From the NCBI GenBank assembly GCA_030077755.1, contig JAQJZZ010000010.1, positions 3,348,001 through 3,412,000 of the forward strand: 64,000 nucleotides of DNA, given 5' to 3'. A program made the translations under genes and the position numbers. This DNA is from Filosporella fistucella. Lineage: Eukaryota; Ascomycota; Leotiomycetes; Helotiales. This document shows, piece after piece, positions 24,431 through 34,731 of the stretch. Below the pieces are notes generated by a model. It saw only the letters and a program-made list of their open reading frames with translations. It did no database searches and was not told where the DNA came from. Within the stretch, counting starts at the first letter, position 1; each line of letters begins with the position of its first letter.

Positions 24431-27379
24431 TATCGAAGCTGAGAATGTCGTCTCTTATACAGCAACCCAGTTTGAGCAAAAGAAGGACTAGACTGTGAAG
24501 AGGCCAATACGAGGGCGTTTGAAGCCATCTTTTCGTGGCTGTGGAACAAGACTGCGTGGTCCATTAGCTACTGCCTTATCAAACTTTCTCCTCTTCACCT
24601 TCGCGTGGAAAGGTAAGATCTTACGACCATCGGATACTTACCAGGGACGAGCAAATGTATATATTGTGTCGCGGTAAGGTGATATGGGTTATGATTTCAA
24701 TAACTTCATTGAGGACATTATAAAACTAGATTTGGACGTTCAATGAGGCCAATCTCGAGGTCAGATGTGAGGCTGCAGCTCAGCCCCAGAGCCGGCTCAC
24801 GGCGCTTCGAGGACCAATACATGCTGCGAATCAATTGCAGCCAATTTCGTGATGGTACAGTCTCTGGTCTTGACTTTCAACTTGATTGGCCAGATCAGAA
24901 CTTCTTGTCGTGTGTGAGGCCGAAGCGTCGAAATGACTCTGCATTCAAGGCTCCTGTGAGCTGGTGTTATGTCATGCATCCAAGATACTAGTTTATCTCC
25001 GATCATTCAACTCCACTTCAAAGAGCCGAGCGGAACTTCTCAAGGCGAAAGGTGGGCTGAAATAGTTGGAATGTTGTTGAAATAAAGTGCTTCATATTTG
25101 TGAAAATGGAAGGAGTCTAGGGAGTGAAGAGTGCAGGAGGGATGCTTGCAAAGAAACTTAAACGAGGCACCTATACCTACTAAACTGAAGTCCAATCCTG
25201 AACCACTAAAGCTTAGAAATGGTCAACTGGAATAGGGACTTTGGGAAGATAAATTTAGTTGATTTTTTATCACCATTGATTAGGATCCCATTAGAAGTAG
25301 TATGGATTCGATCTTGGTAAATTAAGCAACATATGGAGGTAACGACTTCTTATTTTGTCTTAGACTGAATCAGAGTTAGCTTATGAAGGTATCCCATCTC
25401 CAGAAGTAGCCGATTTAGAACGACAAGGTTACGTTTTATAAAGGTGCATGCATGACTATGACTTTCTTCATTTCACTAGTAATAACCACATCTTTTGAGA
25501 AGGTATTGATCTGGAGCATATAGATAACATTATCAGCTTCCAATGTCAAGGTGGTCTCAGGGTATGGATGAGTCCTCCGTCCCCCACCTCCCTCGCCTAC
25601 AACACTGAAACAAAATGCACAATTCCAGCTTGAGGCTCCACAAAAACACAAAACCAAAGACAAAAACATACAACAGCAGGTATTCGCTGATGGTCACCCA
25701 CTCAACTACTAATCTGCCGATCTACAGTTTAAATATGGGAGAGCGGACGGGATCCCTTGTTCTCTATAGTCTATGGTCGTATGTGACGGCTGTAGCGTTT
25801 TGAAGGTTTATATCCACAGGAAGATTTGCTGCTGCTGCTGACTTCCCCCGTTGTTGAATGTTGTAATGTCAATGTCACATCTAGAGATACAGAAGAATAG
25901 TATTGACAAATGGTATCCGTGAATCAAATAGAGATAATAATTTGAAAGAAACGATATGGAAAGTTGTATTGAACTTAACGATGATATTTCCTTACTTGAA
26001 CAACGCGAGTTCACATACTAAGTTACGTTCAATGGGTCAAGTCTCTCGGAAGAGATATGAAGAGAGTTCGCTATTTGAGTTCGCCAACGTTGAACAGTAC
26101 AATCAATGATACGACAATGTTGGTGTAAAGCTTTGTGTGCTGATGCAATTCAAAAGGAGTACAGGAAAGAGGGGTACTTGGCAGTACTTGATACGAGTGA
26201 AAGGCCCCAAGCAACAGCGTGCACTAGCCCTCTAGTCGCTGGAATTTAGCGACAGAGGCCTGGAACATGCTGCTAACTGTGGACTGTTTCGGCGACTACA
26301 CCTGACCTTTCCTCCCAAATGATTCACAACTTATCCACAGTAGAACGAGTAAAACCAAGCCTCGTACGTCTTTACAGACGGCCTGATCTGTTCTCTTTCT
26401 AAGCAGAGGGCATAGTATCGGCAAGTGCCTCTTCAGATGTTTTGTATTTGTGGATATGTCGCCTCATTCGACGCTGATAGCCTTTCCGGCGCAGGAAATG
26501 TCCACGATCAGGTCGGGTCAATTGCAACACATACACGTTGAAAGAGTTCGAGTTTCATGGTTTTGGGGGCGTGCTGGTATGATTTGATTTTGTGAAGTAG
26601 CTTCTGATTCATACAGCCTTGGGATCAATTGTCCGACGGACGGTCGCGTGAGCATGGGTTCTTCCAGGCTCTGTAGCTGAAGCCTTATGCCGTCGTGGCC
26701 TTTTATTACTGCAAAGGATCAAGTTTGAAAGCTTCAAGTACTTGTTATTGTAATGCTCATTGAGATCCCTTTGGAAGCAACTTTCGGTCCCGAGCGCTCT
26801 GCTTTTATTCCATAATTGAGATGCAGATTTGCTTGTTATCAAGGCTGCAAGCCCACCGTCATTGTTGCCTGGCACCTTCGGTGACAGCGTCTCAAGGCTG
26901 AGGAGTGCAGACGCCACAGCCTTCTCACCGAAACCGCATCGTGAGCTGAGACAATACTCGTGGTGTGTGAAAACAGGTTCAAGGCTATGAATAGGCTGTG
27001 CAAAGCTGCGGCATGCGGCACTTTCACATACTTGTGGAACTATCGCCGATTTTCATGTTCTGTAACCTGCGTATCCACTCTCACTTCCATTGCATTTATT
27101 TGATCGCGCATCTCTGCACTTACAATCAACATAGCGCACGATCAAGGACCTCGAGCGATTTCAATTATTGAATTAAGAATCTTACTATTCAATGGAGGTC
27201 CAGAATTAAGGTTGAGAAAGAAGTGTGGTCTCCACAATTAGAGATTGACCTCAAACTGTAGGTCATCCCTGCAGAATATTCTTCTACCAATGCTTACTTC
27301 AGAAGGTTATAGGTGCATCTCAAGTCACTTCTCGGAACCGGATCTCTGAACACATTTTGCACATCTCATCAACCTCACT
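24431..27379. other. Gene-poor, AT-leaning region
   Basis: 2.95 kb upstream of the four-gene array. Only short ORFs occur (for example 24743-24991 and 26609-26917), none with a recognisable domain. A short (GCT)4 run is at about 25828. I found no terminal repeats or transposase trace by eye. Confidence 0.4.
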
Positions 27380-27700
27380 ATGTCTGGTGTTCTCATCGGC
27401 AGCATTATTGGAGGCGTTTTCATTTTCGCTTTTCTTATTATTGTGATATGGGCCAGTCGTGATATTTCCAGCTCTGGTCTCACCAGAGCACAGAAGAAGC
27501 GCGAAAAGGAAGCCAGGAAGAAAGAAGCCAAAGAAAGGAAAGCGAGAGAAAAAGAGGAAAGAGACTTGGAGAGCCAGAGACTGGAGTCTGAAAAAGAGCT
27601 AATGGAGATAGAGGAGCGGAGGAGGAGAGAGAGGGAAGCATGGGGAGAACCTGTTGTGGAGGGGGTGGGGTATCCTGCTATGGTGCATTTTGACGACTGA
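27380..27700 (+). CDS. WGEP-tail membrane/coiled-coil protein, paralog A
   Basis: Single-exon ORF of 106 aa. Residues about 4-26 (GVLIGSIIGGVFIFAFLIIVIWA) form one hydrophobic membrane segment directly at the N-terminus. Residues about 36-88 are almost wholly Lys/Arg/Glu with heptad-like spacing, so a charged single helix or coiled coil is likely. The C-terminus reads REAWGEPVVEGVGYPAMVHF, the signature shared with the three genes downstream. The ATG has a plausible context and there is no upstream in-frame start. Topology would put the charged region in the cytosol. The family is unknown to me; no function is assigned. It is the smallest of the four and lacks the second hydrophobic segment seen in paralogs B and C. 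Confidence 0.72.
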   Translation: MSGVLIGSIIGGVFIFAFLIIVIWASRDISSSGLTRAQKKREKEARKKEAKERKAREKEERDLESQRLESEKELMEIEERRRREREAWGEPVVEGVGYPAMVHFDD

Positions 27701-28265
27701 GGAGTATTACAGTACTTGGACTCAATCGAGTCTGCTTCTACGTAGTCGTTCACCGAGCATTACATCCATCTTCCACTATCTCCTTCCCTGCCGTATCAAC
27801 TGGGGACTTTCAACCTCGCAACCACTCTTGATGAACCACTCGTAGAATGAGGATGATGTGCTTGACCCTCTCCGGCTGCTTTGAGCGAGCAAATCTGATT
27901 CTACGAGTGGTCAATCAAGGGTACTAATGTGTACGAATCTCCCCTGTTCGGTATATACAACCAGTCAGCGATAAACAATACATTATTATATGTCGATCCG
28001 GAGCATTTCAAAATCCTTCGGCTTGGCAGTACGCCCACCTAGCTAGGAAAATTAAAGTCTTTGCGTAAGGCTCCCATGCAGGCAGTCTCGTGAGTATATC
28101 TTTGCAAACCACTCACTTTTTTTTTTTGAAGTATTCCGAAACAATTTTTCAACTTCATAATTACGCATCTATTTTCAAGTCAGTCTCTAGCCACACGACC
28201 ACCAGCTCCGACTATTAAACGAGAACAAAAAGCAACATATCTCACGACCACGCCTTGCTTCCACC
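27701..28265. other. Spacer between paralogs A and B
   Basis: 565 bases with no ORF of note. It contains a run of eleven T residues at 28117-28127, about 140 bases before the start of B, which may be part of a promoter. Confidence 0.4.
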
Positions 28266-28622
28266 ATGATTCGAAATACTTGTTGTAGCATTTTTTGGGC
28301 TCTGGCATTTTGCCTCTACATGTTCCTGCTCATCACTATGGTGGGCTGGATAATAGATCCCAAATTGACGGGAATCATATGTGGCAGTATTTTTGCTGGT
28401 GCCTTGGTACTCTATATGCTGCACAGGTTCCAAAAACAATTAAAGGCATTGCCGGGAAAGGCTACAACGAAGATAGCAGAGATTAGGGGAGCGAAGAAAA
28501 TCAGAGACTTGGAGCGGCAAGAGAAAAGGTTGGAGGAGAGGAGAAAGAAGGACAGGGAAATGTGGGGTGAGCCGATGGTAGTTGGTGTTGCATGTCCGGC
28601 TGAGGTACACCTCGAGTCTTGA
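28266..28622 (+). CDS. WGEP-tail membrane/coiled-coil protein, paralog B
   Basis: Single-exon ORF of 118 aa starting in a strong context (CCACCATGA). Two hydrophobic segments, at about residues 7-29 and 36-56, are separated by DPKLTG. Residues about 57-98 are charged and helical (KIRDLERQEKRLEERRKK). The tail is WGEPMVVGVACPAEVHLES, which matches the family signature with Val for Glu and Ala-Cys for Gly-Tyr at two positions. The block GWIIDPKLTGIICGS is nearly the same as in paralog C, so B and C are the closest pair. No signal peptide cleavage site is evident. Function is not assigned. Confidence 0.75.
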   Translation: MIRNTCCSIFWALAFCLYMFLLITMVGWIIDPKLTGIICGSIFAGALVLYMLHRFQKQLKALPGKATTKIAEIRGAKKIRDLERQEKRLEERRKKDREMWGEPMVVGVACPAEVHLES

Positions 28623-29185
28623 GGGCGGCTGAGGCAGATTTTGGAGTGCGGGGCGACTTTGGTCCGTTTGATATCAAATCCTTGAGGAAGCGTTCACTAG
28701 ATACCCAATGTTAGTTGTCAGTTAATATGCAATGCATCGCATTTAGGTAGCCACAGCTTGGCGAGGTGCCTAATATGGATTGGAGACATGGGGGAACAAG
28801 TAAGGCTCTACTCTCGCTGAAGCTGTCATGCTCATACTGGCTCGACTGCATTCAGGTTGAAGAAAAAGTGAAGCTCGCTCGTAAGTTTGTGTGTTTTCTA
28901 GCTACTTCACTTCTTTCATATTTTCTTGCTGCTTTTCATTTAGCTGGCCAGCTAGCGTCACTTCCCACCTCTTATACATAGATATATATATTTAGCCCTC
29001 TAACATTCGGTCTCAACTCCAAGCCCAAACCGACGGTAGCTACTGTGATATATTCTCCTGCTCTTTGTTCTCAAAAGTTATTGGACCAAACCTCCCAGCA
29101 CCGTCAAGCATCGTCGTCCACAGTCATTGAGCCTCGATCGCCAGGGCAAGCAGACATTCCTGATCCTCGATTTAGATATATTGCG
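28623..29185. other. Spacer between paralogs B and C
   Basis: 563 bases. A TATATATATTTAG sequence near 28983 could serve as a TATA element about 200 bases before the ATG of C. The frame of C stays open back to 29045 but without an ATG, so I regard that part as leader. Confidence 0.4.
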
Positions 29186-29593
29186 ATGTATGGTTACTTT
29201 CGACAGTGTTTTCTTTTTTCTCTAGGTCCTCTGTACGTCATTGGAAGCGCTACGATAATTGGATGGATACTTAACCCACGCCTTACTGGAATAATAACAG
29301 GTTCTGTCGTTGGCGCTATCATACTTTTTATAGTGTATCATTCTCGACACCATTGGAGGGAGTGGAAGGAAAGACGACGGGTAGAGACAGAAGAGAAAAG
29401 TAGAGTGAGAATGAATAAGAGGAGAATCCTGGATTTGGAGCGCATGGAGAAGACGGCAGTGAAGGAGCAGAAGAAGGCTGAGGAAAAGAGAATACAGATG
29501 GAGGATAAGAGAGCAAAGGCAAGAGAGGCGTGGGGCGAGCCGATGGTTGAAGGAGTAGGGTATCCGGCACCAGTTCACTTGGGCCAAGGCTGA
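29186..29593 (+). CDS. WGEP-tail membrane/coiled-coil protein, paralog C
   Basis: ORF of 135 aa from the first ATG at 29186. Two hydrophobic segments (about residues 8-26 and 33-52) flank the block GWILNPRLTGIITGS shared with paralog B. Residues about 57-115 form the longest charged helix of the family (ERRRVETEEKSRVRMNKRR and following). The tail is AREAWGEPMVEGVGYPAPVHL, the best match to the consensus. The frame is open for 47 further codons upstream but offers no ATG. A spliced first exon is possible but not needed. Same strand and order as its paralogs; function unknown. Confidence 0.75.
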   Translation: MYGYFRQCFLFSLGPLYVIGSATIIGWILNPRLTGIITGSVVGAIILFIVYHSRHHWREWKERRRVETEEKSRVRMNKRRILDLERMEKTAVKEQKKAEEKRIQMEDKRAKAREAWGEPMVEGVGYPAPVHLGQG

Positions 29594-30007
29594 GGAAAAG
29601 TGTGTCAAATGCTGGCGTGGTTGCGTTGGAGCCTATCACCTGAAGATCCAGGATGGCATATTGTCGTGTTGCATATGGTCTGAGCGGAGACAAGAATCGC
29701 TTAAGGGTGTCCATATTTTCGCCGCCATGCTTCGTTGTGTCCTTATGTTGTCCGACCATTGTAAAATTCAAGCCCCAATATCTCAATTGAGCAGATGAGT
29801 TACTTGTATTAACACTCAGGTTCAACAAACCTTGGCAATACCTTGATCTACACATCGCCTGGAACTCTGGTACTTCTGTCTGCCCTAATCGCGATTGATT
29901 GGGGAAGCCGCGGGTCATCCATCTTCACTGCAAACGAGACATCAGTTGAAGGATTCGTTCTCAAGGAAGATCGTCTACTTCGCCCCAACACAAGTGCCAA
30001 ACTCGTT
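29594..30007. other. Spacer between paralogs C and D
   Basis: 414 bases. The reading frame of D is open from 29843 without an ATG, so a short upstream exon for D cannot be excluded. Nothing else is seen. Confidence 0.4.
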
Positions 30008-30367
30008 ATGGTCTCGAAAGCATTAGCAGCACTGGAACTATTCGGTATGGCCATTGGGGGGCTTCTTTGTATAGTTGCCTTCTGGTGGTGCTGCAAGTTG
30101 TGTTTCCAAAACACAATAAGAAGATGGGCGAGAGAAATGACAGATCCACGAAAATTGGTACAGGTGGAGGAGGTGCAGAGAGAGAGTGATCTTGAAAGAC
30201 AGAGGAGAGATGAAGTGAAACGGGAAATATGGAGGAGGCAATTGATACGACGCGAAGAGAAAAGAGAGGCCAAAATAGAGAGAGCAAGGGCAATGGTGAG
30301 GGCGAGATGGGGTGAGCCGGCAGTAGAAGCTGTCGACTATCCTGCTCAAGTGTATCTTGGACATTAA
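30008..30367 (+). CDS. WGEP-tail membrane/coiled-coil protein, paralog D
   Basis: ORF of 119 aa from the first ATG at 30008. One hydrophobic segment, about residues 10-34 (GMAIGGLLCIVAFWWCCKLCF), is unusually rich in Cys and Trp. Residues about 46-97 are charged and probably helical (ESDLERQRRDEVKREIWRR). The tail is RARWGEPAVEAVDYPAQVYL, the most diverged copy but with every core position kept. It ends 180 bases before the stop codon of the convergent FAD enzyme gene. The similarity to A-C is concentrated in the tail, which suggests the tail is the functional part. Function unknown. Confidence 0.72.
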   Translation: MVSKALAALELFGMAIGGLLCIVAFWWCCKLCFQNTIRRWAREMTDPRKLVQVEEVQRESDLERQRRDEVKREIWRRQLIRREEKREAKIERARAMVRARWGEPAVEAVDYPAQVYLGH

Positions 30368-30547
30368 GATCCGGGCAGATGGATTGATGAGGGCGGGTGC
30401 TTTGGAAAGGTCCTGGATAATAGCCCCTTCAAAAGCAAAGACGGAAGTATTTGCGCGACGTGTAGCAGGAGACACGAAGGGAGGGTCGCGTGTGAAAAGC
30501 AGCGATGTATTTGGGTATATTGTTCTTACACACCTTCCTCTTCCTTC

Positions 30548-32341
30548 TTAAGATTTTCCAAATTCTTTCCAGCTGCTCTTTCTCGCAGCGACATACGTTC
30601 CGCTTTCGATCGCCTTTTTGATTCCGTAAAAGCCTCCGAAAGGCCATGTCGTTCTCAATCTCCCGAAGAATCCAGATTTCGCACTCTCAGCCTTCTTCTC
30701 AGCTTCGACATCCACCATCACTTTTTCGTACACGGATGGTAATGAGGTGGCGTCATATTTCTTCCTTAGATTTTCATACCACGGCCGGTCGAATTGAGAC
30801 CAGAACTCATCCTCTGTGTAATATGTGTGCGCATATAGCCACTTCATCCCTCCCAGCTCTTTGAGCTTATGTTCTAAAGCTCTATTCTTGCGGACAAATT
30901 CGTCGTGATTTTGTGGACCGAAGCCCCATAGACCGATATTGAGCATTGGCCTTAAAGACTTGCCATCTGCCTCAGTCCCATGCATATGAGGATGCATGGT
31001 AGGAATTGGACTCTGCTTGAGCGGGCAGAGCCAGAGTGGATATATACCAAATTCCTTGTCCGTGTAGTTGACAAATTCTTCTGCTGTAGCATATGGCAAT
31101 GCTAAATCTTGAACCACGTATTTCTTAGACTGTCCACTGGCATGCAGAGCAGTGTACATCATACGCGTATGGAGGAAGTCATCAAGCCACCATCGGGTGA
31201 ACTTGTTGAATGGAAACATGAAATAATCAAAAGCTGATGCTCCAACCCAAAAGCCGCCACGATCGTAACGGAAGAAATATTCAGCCAATGGAATGGCCTC
31301 TGTTACATCGCCAGAGGCTTTGGATAGTGAATCTTGAACGTGAAGGTAGAACCAAGGATCACGGGCATCGCTGAAGCGCTGGACAGCCATACCATCTTCA
31401 AGAACATCTGTTAATCGACCAGTTATGATCGCTCCCTGCGTCTTTGAGAACATGATTCCATCTACATAATCGATTTTTGACTCTTTGGTGATTCTCTGAA
31501 GCTTTTCCACCGCTTCAGCCATGCTTGATACGGGATGATATGTCGTCTCCACGAATTTTTTAGCATCCTGTAACCTGAGCTCAACCAACGTCGTCACACC
31601 AAATGTCCCAACTGCTCCTGCAGCTCCATGGAATAGGTCCGCCCTTTCTGTAGGAGATAGTTTCACAATCTCTCCATTAGCAAGCACCATCTCCACATAA
31701 TTAATCGTCTGGTCGAAAAATCCATGCTTGAATGAGCTGCTCTCCCCAGATGTTCCTGAATAACCACCGCCTACTGTAATACCAGGGAATTCCATAACAA
31801 CTGGAGGTACAAGCCCGTATTTCAGAGTTTCCTCGACCAACCGGTCCATTGGGACATTGGGCTCTACCAAGCAAGTTTTGGCCTCCACATCAACCTTCAG
31901 CACTTTATTCAGACTGCTTGTGTCCACCAAATTTTTCTTCAATGTGGATTGCCTTGTACTATTCGTCGAGCCATGATATATGCGGAACTTTTCCTTGCGC
32001 TCATAGTGCCCACGCACACTTTCAGAGACAGCTTTCACAATTTTGTCGTGTCGTTCAATTGAAGCTGCAGTGGCATCCATGGTCGAGAATTGACGGGGTT
32101 TCGATATTCTGTATTTCTGATGTATATTTATAACTGCAGCAGACTGTGCAGAGGATTCGTAGAGGACGCCATGGCTATTTGAGAGCTTGGAAGCTCGAGG
32201 TAGAACAGACGAGGCTGAGGTTCCTCGCAGACCAATTGAGGGACCATTCCTGTGAGTGGCATTCAATGGGTGACATGCAGAAAGCACAGTTGAGGTTATA
32301 CGTGGTCTAGAGGCAATCAATGCCGTTGATGGAGGCTTCAT
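30548..32341 (-). CDS. FAD-dependent oxidoreductase, DHCR24 (delta-24 sterol reductase)-like
   Basis: Intronless ORF of 597 aa from ATG 32341. The FAD-binding PCMH-type domain shows FRIYHGSTNSTRQ (pyrophosphate loop), VDVEAKTCLVEPNVPMDRL, and PGITVGGGYSGTSGESSSFKHG, all typical of the DHCR24/DWARF1 group. The C-terminal half contains the family cap, ending in WLYAHTYYTEDEFW. The first ~87 residues have many Ser, Thr, Arg and Lys but almost no acidic residues, and a candidate cleavage site RQFST precedes an internal Met (residue 88, MDATAAS); this looks like a mitochondrial leader. The animal and plant enzymes reduce the sterol side chain in the ER; the fungal substrate is uncertain. Alternative start: the internal ATG at 32080. 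Confidence 0.88.
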   Translation of the reverse strand: MKPPSTALIASRPRITSTVLSACHPLNATHRNGPSIGLRGTSASSVLPRASKLSNSHGVLYESSAQSAAVINIHQKYRISKPRQFSTMDATAASIERHDKIVKAVSESVRGHYERKEKFRIYHGSTNSTRQSTLKKNLVDTSSLNKVLKVDVEAKTCLVEPNVPMDRLVEETLKYGLVPPVVMEFPGITVGGGYSGTSGESSSFKHGFFDQTINYVEMVLANGEIVKLSPTERADLFHGAAGAVGTFGVTTLVELRLQDAKKFVETTYHPVSSMAEAVEKLQRITKESKIDYVDGIMFSKTQGAIITGRLTDVLEDGMAVQRFSDARDPWFYLHVQDSLSKASGDVTEAIPLAEYFFRYDRGGFWVGASAFDYFMFPFNKFTRWWLDDFLHTRMMYTALHASGQSKKYVVQDLALPYATAEEFVNYTDKEFGIYPLWLCPLKQSPIPTMHPHMHGTEADGKSLRPMLNIGLWGFGPQNHDEFVRKNRALEHKLKELGGMKWLYAHTYYTEDEFWSQFDRPWYENLRKKYDATSLPSVYEKVMVDVEAEKKAESAKSGFFGRLRTTWPFGGFYGIKKAIESGTYVAARKSSWKEFGKS

Positions 32342-33039
32342 TGAGGTTGTGGGTGTTGATTTCGGAGCACCTGGGACAAGCAGCAAATTGAAGACGCGAG
32401 TCTCGCGTCGAAAAGTAGCGTTGCACTTGGCTAGTTACAAATGAGCCTCAATTTTCACAACCTTAAACTCATGTATCTATACACTTGACCAAGTGGCGAT
32501 CTATATCTTTTGAAAGCATTTGATAGCCTATATTTATCAATGTGTGGCGGTCGTTGTTGTTCCATACCAATGTCTGCTTCTAATCGGCTCGCATTGAACA
32601 TCCTCAAATCTTGCCCAGCGTACTGTGTATGTGACTAGCAGGAGTTGGTACACGTACACAGTCTAAAGAGGCTTATGTGGACACCGGGCTATTTTTCACC
32701 CTTAACGGATTTCGGCCCCCAACTCGCATATGATGCCATCCGATCTTCTGTGCGGTTGGTCAGTCTTCAAGTTCCCAAGGCTGACAAGTATAGCCGCCCG
32801 CGTACATCCGCTACGTGAGAGGTGTATGGAATTTATGTGAGAGTCTGGTTTCGAGATGAGGCCAGGATCTTGTCCAGCGTGTGCCTAAATATATCCTCTC
32901 GTCTAGTTCTAATTCGAGGATGTCTATTGTGCTTTGTGTTGGGTTATACCCCTTTAAGAACATCGAAACCCCCTCTGCTCGTGGCTTCTTGATGAGAGTC
33001 TCTGCTTTTCCGCCTTTGTCGAGCATGCCTCCAGCCAAG
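32342..33039. other. Divergent intergenic region
   Basis: Upstream of the FAD enzyme gene (-) and of the membrane-protein relic (+). The + frame is open from about 32881 into the relic, so part of this DNA may be its former 5' end. No other element is recognised. Confidence 0.4.
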
Positions 33040-34450
33040 ATGCCAGATTTCTTGTTTGCAGCAGCCCAAGTGACGGAACCTGTGGATCAAGATATTGCTG
33101 GTTGAACTCCTCAGCCAGAGGGCCGTGAGACATTAGATATTATTATGAGCTGTCCGGTCACAATCTCCTTCTACAGCCTGGTCCGTCTTCTTTTTGAATG
33201 TCCTTCCAGCGGGCACAACACGGAGAGGCTTCATATTGTACAAGGTCCGATGGATGATTTTTACCCTTTTCTTCCCAGAAATGACAGCGGGAATAGCAGC
33301 AGAGCAATGGCGTTCAGCTCGATAGTCCGTGGAAGATTTTGTCGAACTTGAAAAGGAATGGGAATCGGGTGCAATAAACGAACTAGATCCGGGGGAAAGG
33401 TAGGTGGTACAAGAAAACCTAACTCGAATCAAATGTGCTCCATGGACTATGCGGCACGCTTACTTTGCCGATATGGGCGGGTTTCTTCTAAACTGTCCAG
33501 ATTTTCCCGCGTTTCGCATCGATGGTTTCCAGATTGCCTGGCTTGCAAGGAACAATCATCTTGTGTATCCAGAAATCACAGTGGCAGAGATCTGGGACAA
33601 GAATAAAGCAGACGGATTTGCTCGGGCTGTCTCAATTGCACAAATTACATGGTTTTCGGTACAATGTGTTGGCGGATGTATTCAACAACTTGCCCTTTCC
33701 ACTTTCGAGTTATCTACCCTTGCCTTCATATTTTGCACACTTAACGCATATTTCTTCTGGCATCATAAACCCTTTGATGTAGAAACATCAATCATTTTGT
33801 CCTGCGATGTCCCGATAGCAGATATGGTCGCCCAAGCTGGAGTTAAGGGCCCAAGCGATCTGTTCATACGCCTTTGGATTTTGTCAAACCTCGGATCAGC
33901 CGAGCAAGTCTGATCACGCCTTTTTGGTTTGGGATAGGAGTCGTATTCAACCGTGTGCCATACCGGCCTGTGAGTACCCAGCTCTTAATGGGACTATATA
34001 GGCTCAACTATATTCGTTCGACGTTAATACTTCAATTAGATCTAAACATTCGACAACCACCAAACAACTCCACCACATGGCATCAAAATCCCTGGTACGA
34101 TTTTTGGGTTGGTTTTCTGACTGTATACTTCGGCATACATCTGATTGGGAGGAATTTCCATTTTCCAACTCCAGTTGCGCGAATTCTCTGGCGAGCTTCA
34201 GGCCTAGTTCTCCTAGGACGTCTCATCATTTATCTGATCGCAGTGGCACTTGGAACAATGTTTGCCGGTTCTTTCGCCAAGCGATCTTTTAACTTTAACG
34301 AACCACCATAATTGGAGTAGCAAGCTTGCTTCCAAGATGGGCCGCGTTCATAATCCACGTTCCAGTAATTGCTATGTATGCGATTGCAAGAAGTTACATT
34401 ATAGTAGAGGGCTTTCTAAGTCCGAGGCGCATGCCAACAGGATATCAGCT
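33040..34450 (+). pseudogene. Decayed polytopic membrane protein gene (ascomycete family of unknown function)
   Basis: Blocks typical of a common filamentous-fungal membrane protein family appear in order but in different frames. They are EGRETLDIIMSC, WSVFFLNVLP, YKVRWMIFTLFFPE, AEQWRSAR, WTMRHAYFADMGGF, IWDKNKADGFARAV, FFWHHKPFDVET, TPLDFVKPRI, LTVYFGIHLIGRNFHFP and SYIIVEGFLSPRR. Visible lesions are a TGA at 33103-33105, a frame change near 33175, an in-frame TAG at 33323-33325 just after AEQWRSAR, and further frame changes near 33860 and 34310. The region around 33400 also lacks a clean acceptor. Intact relatives have several membrane segments and no known function. So many lesions make a working protein very unlikely; one of the frame changes could be a missed intron. 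Confidence 0.78.
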
Positions 34451-34731
34451 GGACGAAATTTTTACCACATTATTGGTCATTCAAATCACTCCATAGCAGT
34501 CTTGATGCCAGATCAAGACGAACGAGACCTTAGGCCAAATTTTCTGGCTTCTAGAGCTAAGTTGTCTGTTTCAGATTCAGAAGTATGGTTTTCTACTTTG
34601 GACAATTTTCAAGTCGTTCAAGTCCTTAGTACCCCTTAATCCTCCTGCGGCTTGAAAGCCCATTACCTCTGTCGAAGTTTTACCTTCAGATTCACTGGCT
34701 TGACAAATATTTCCTTTTCAGCTCCTAGTCC

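Noticed and set aside
24743..24991. 82-codon + ORF between relic and array
   Set aside because: No domain, no splice support, composition not distinct from surrounding DNA.
29328..29918. Long minus-strand ORF across paralog C
   Set aside because: It is antisense to a Lys/Glu-rich coding region, which makes long Leu/Ser-rich antisense frames by codon bias.
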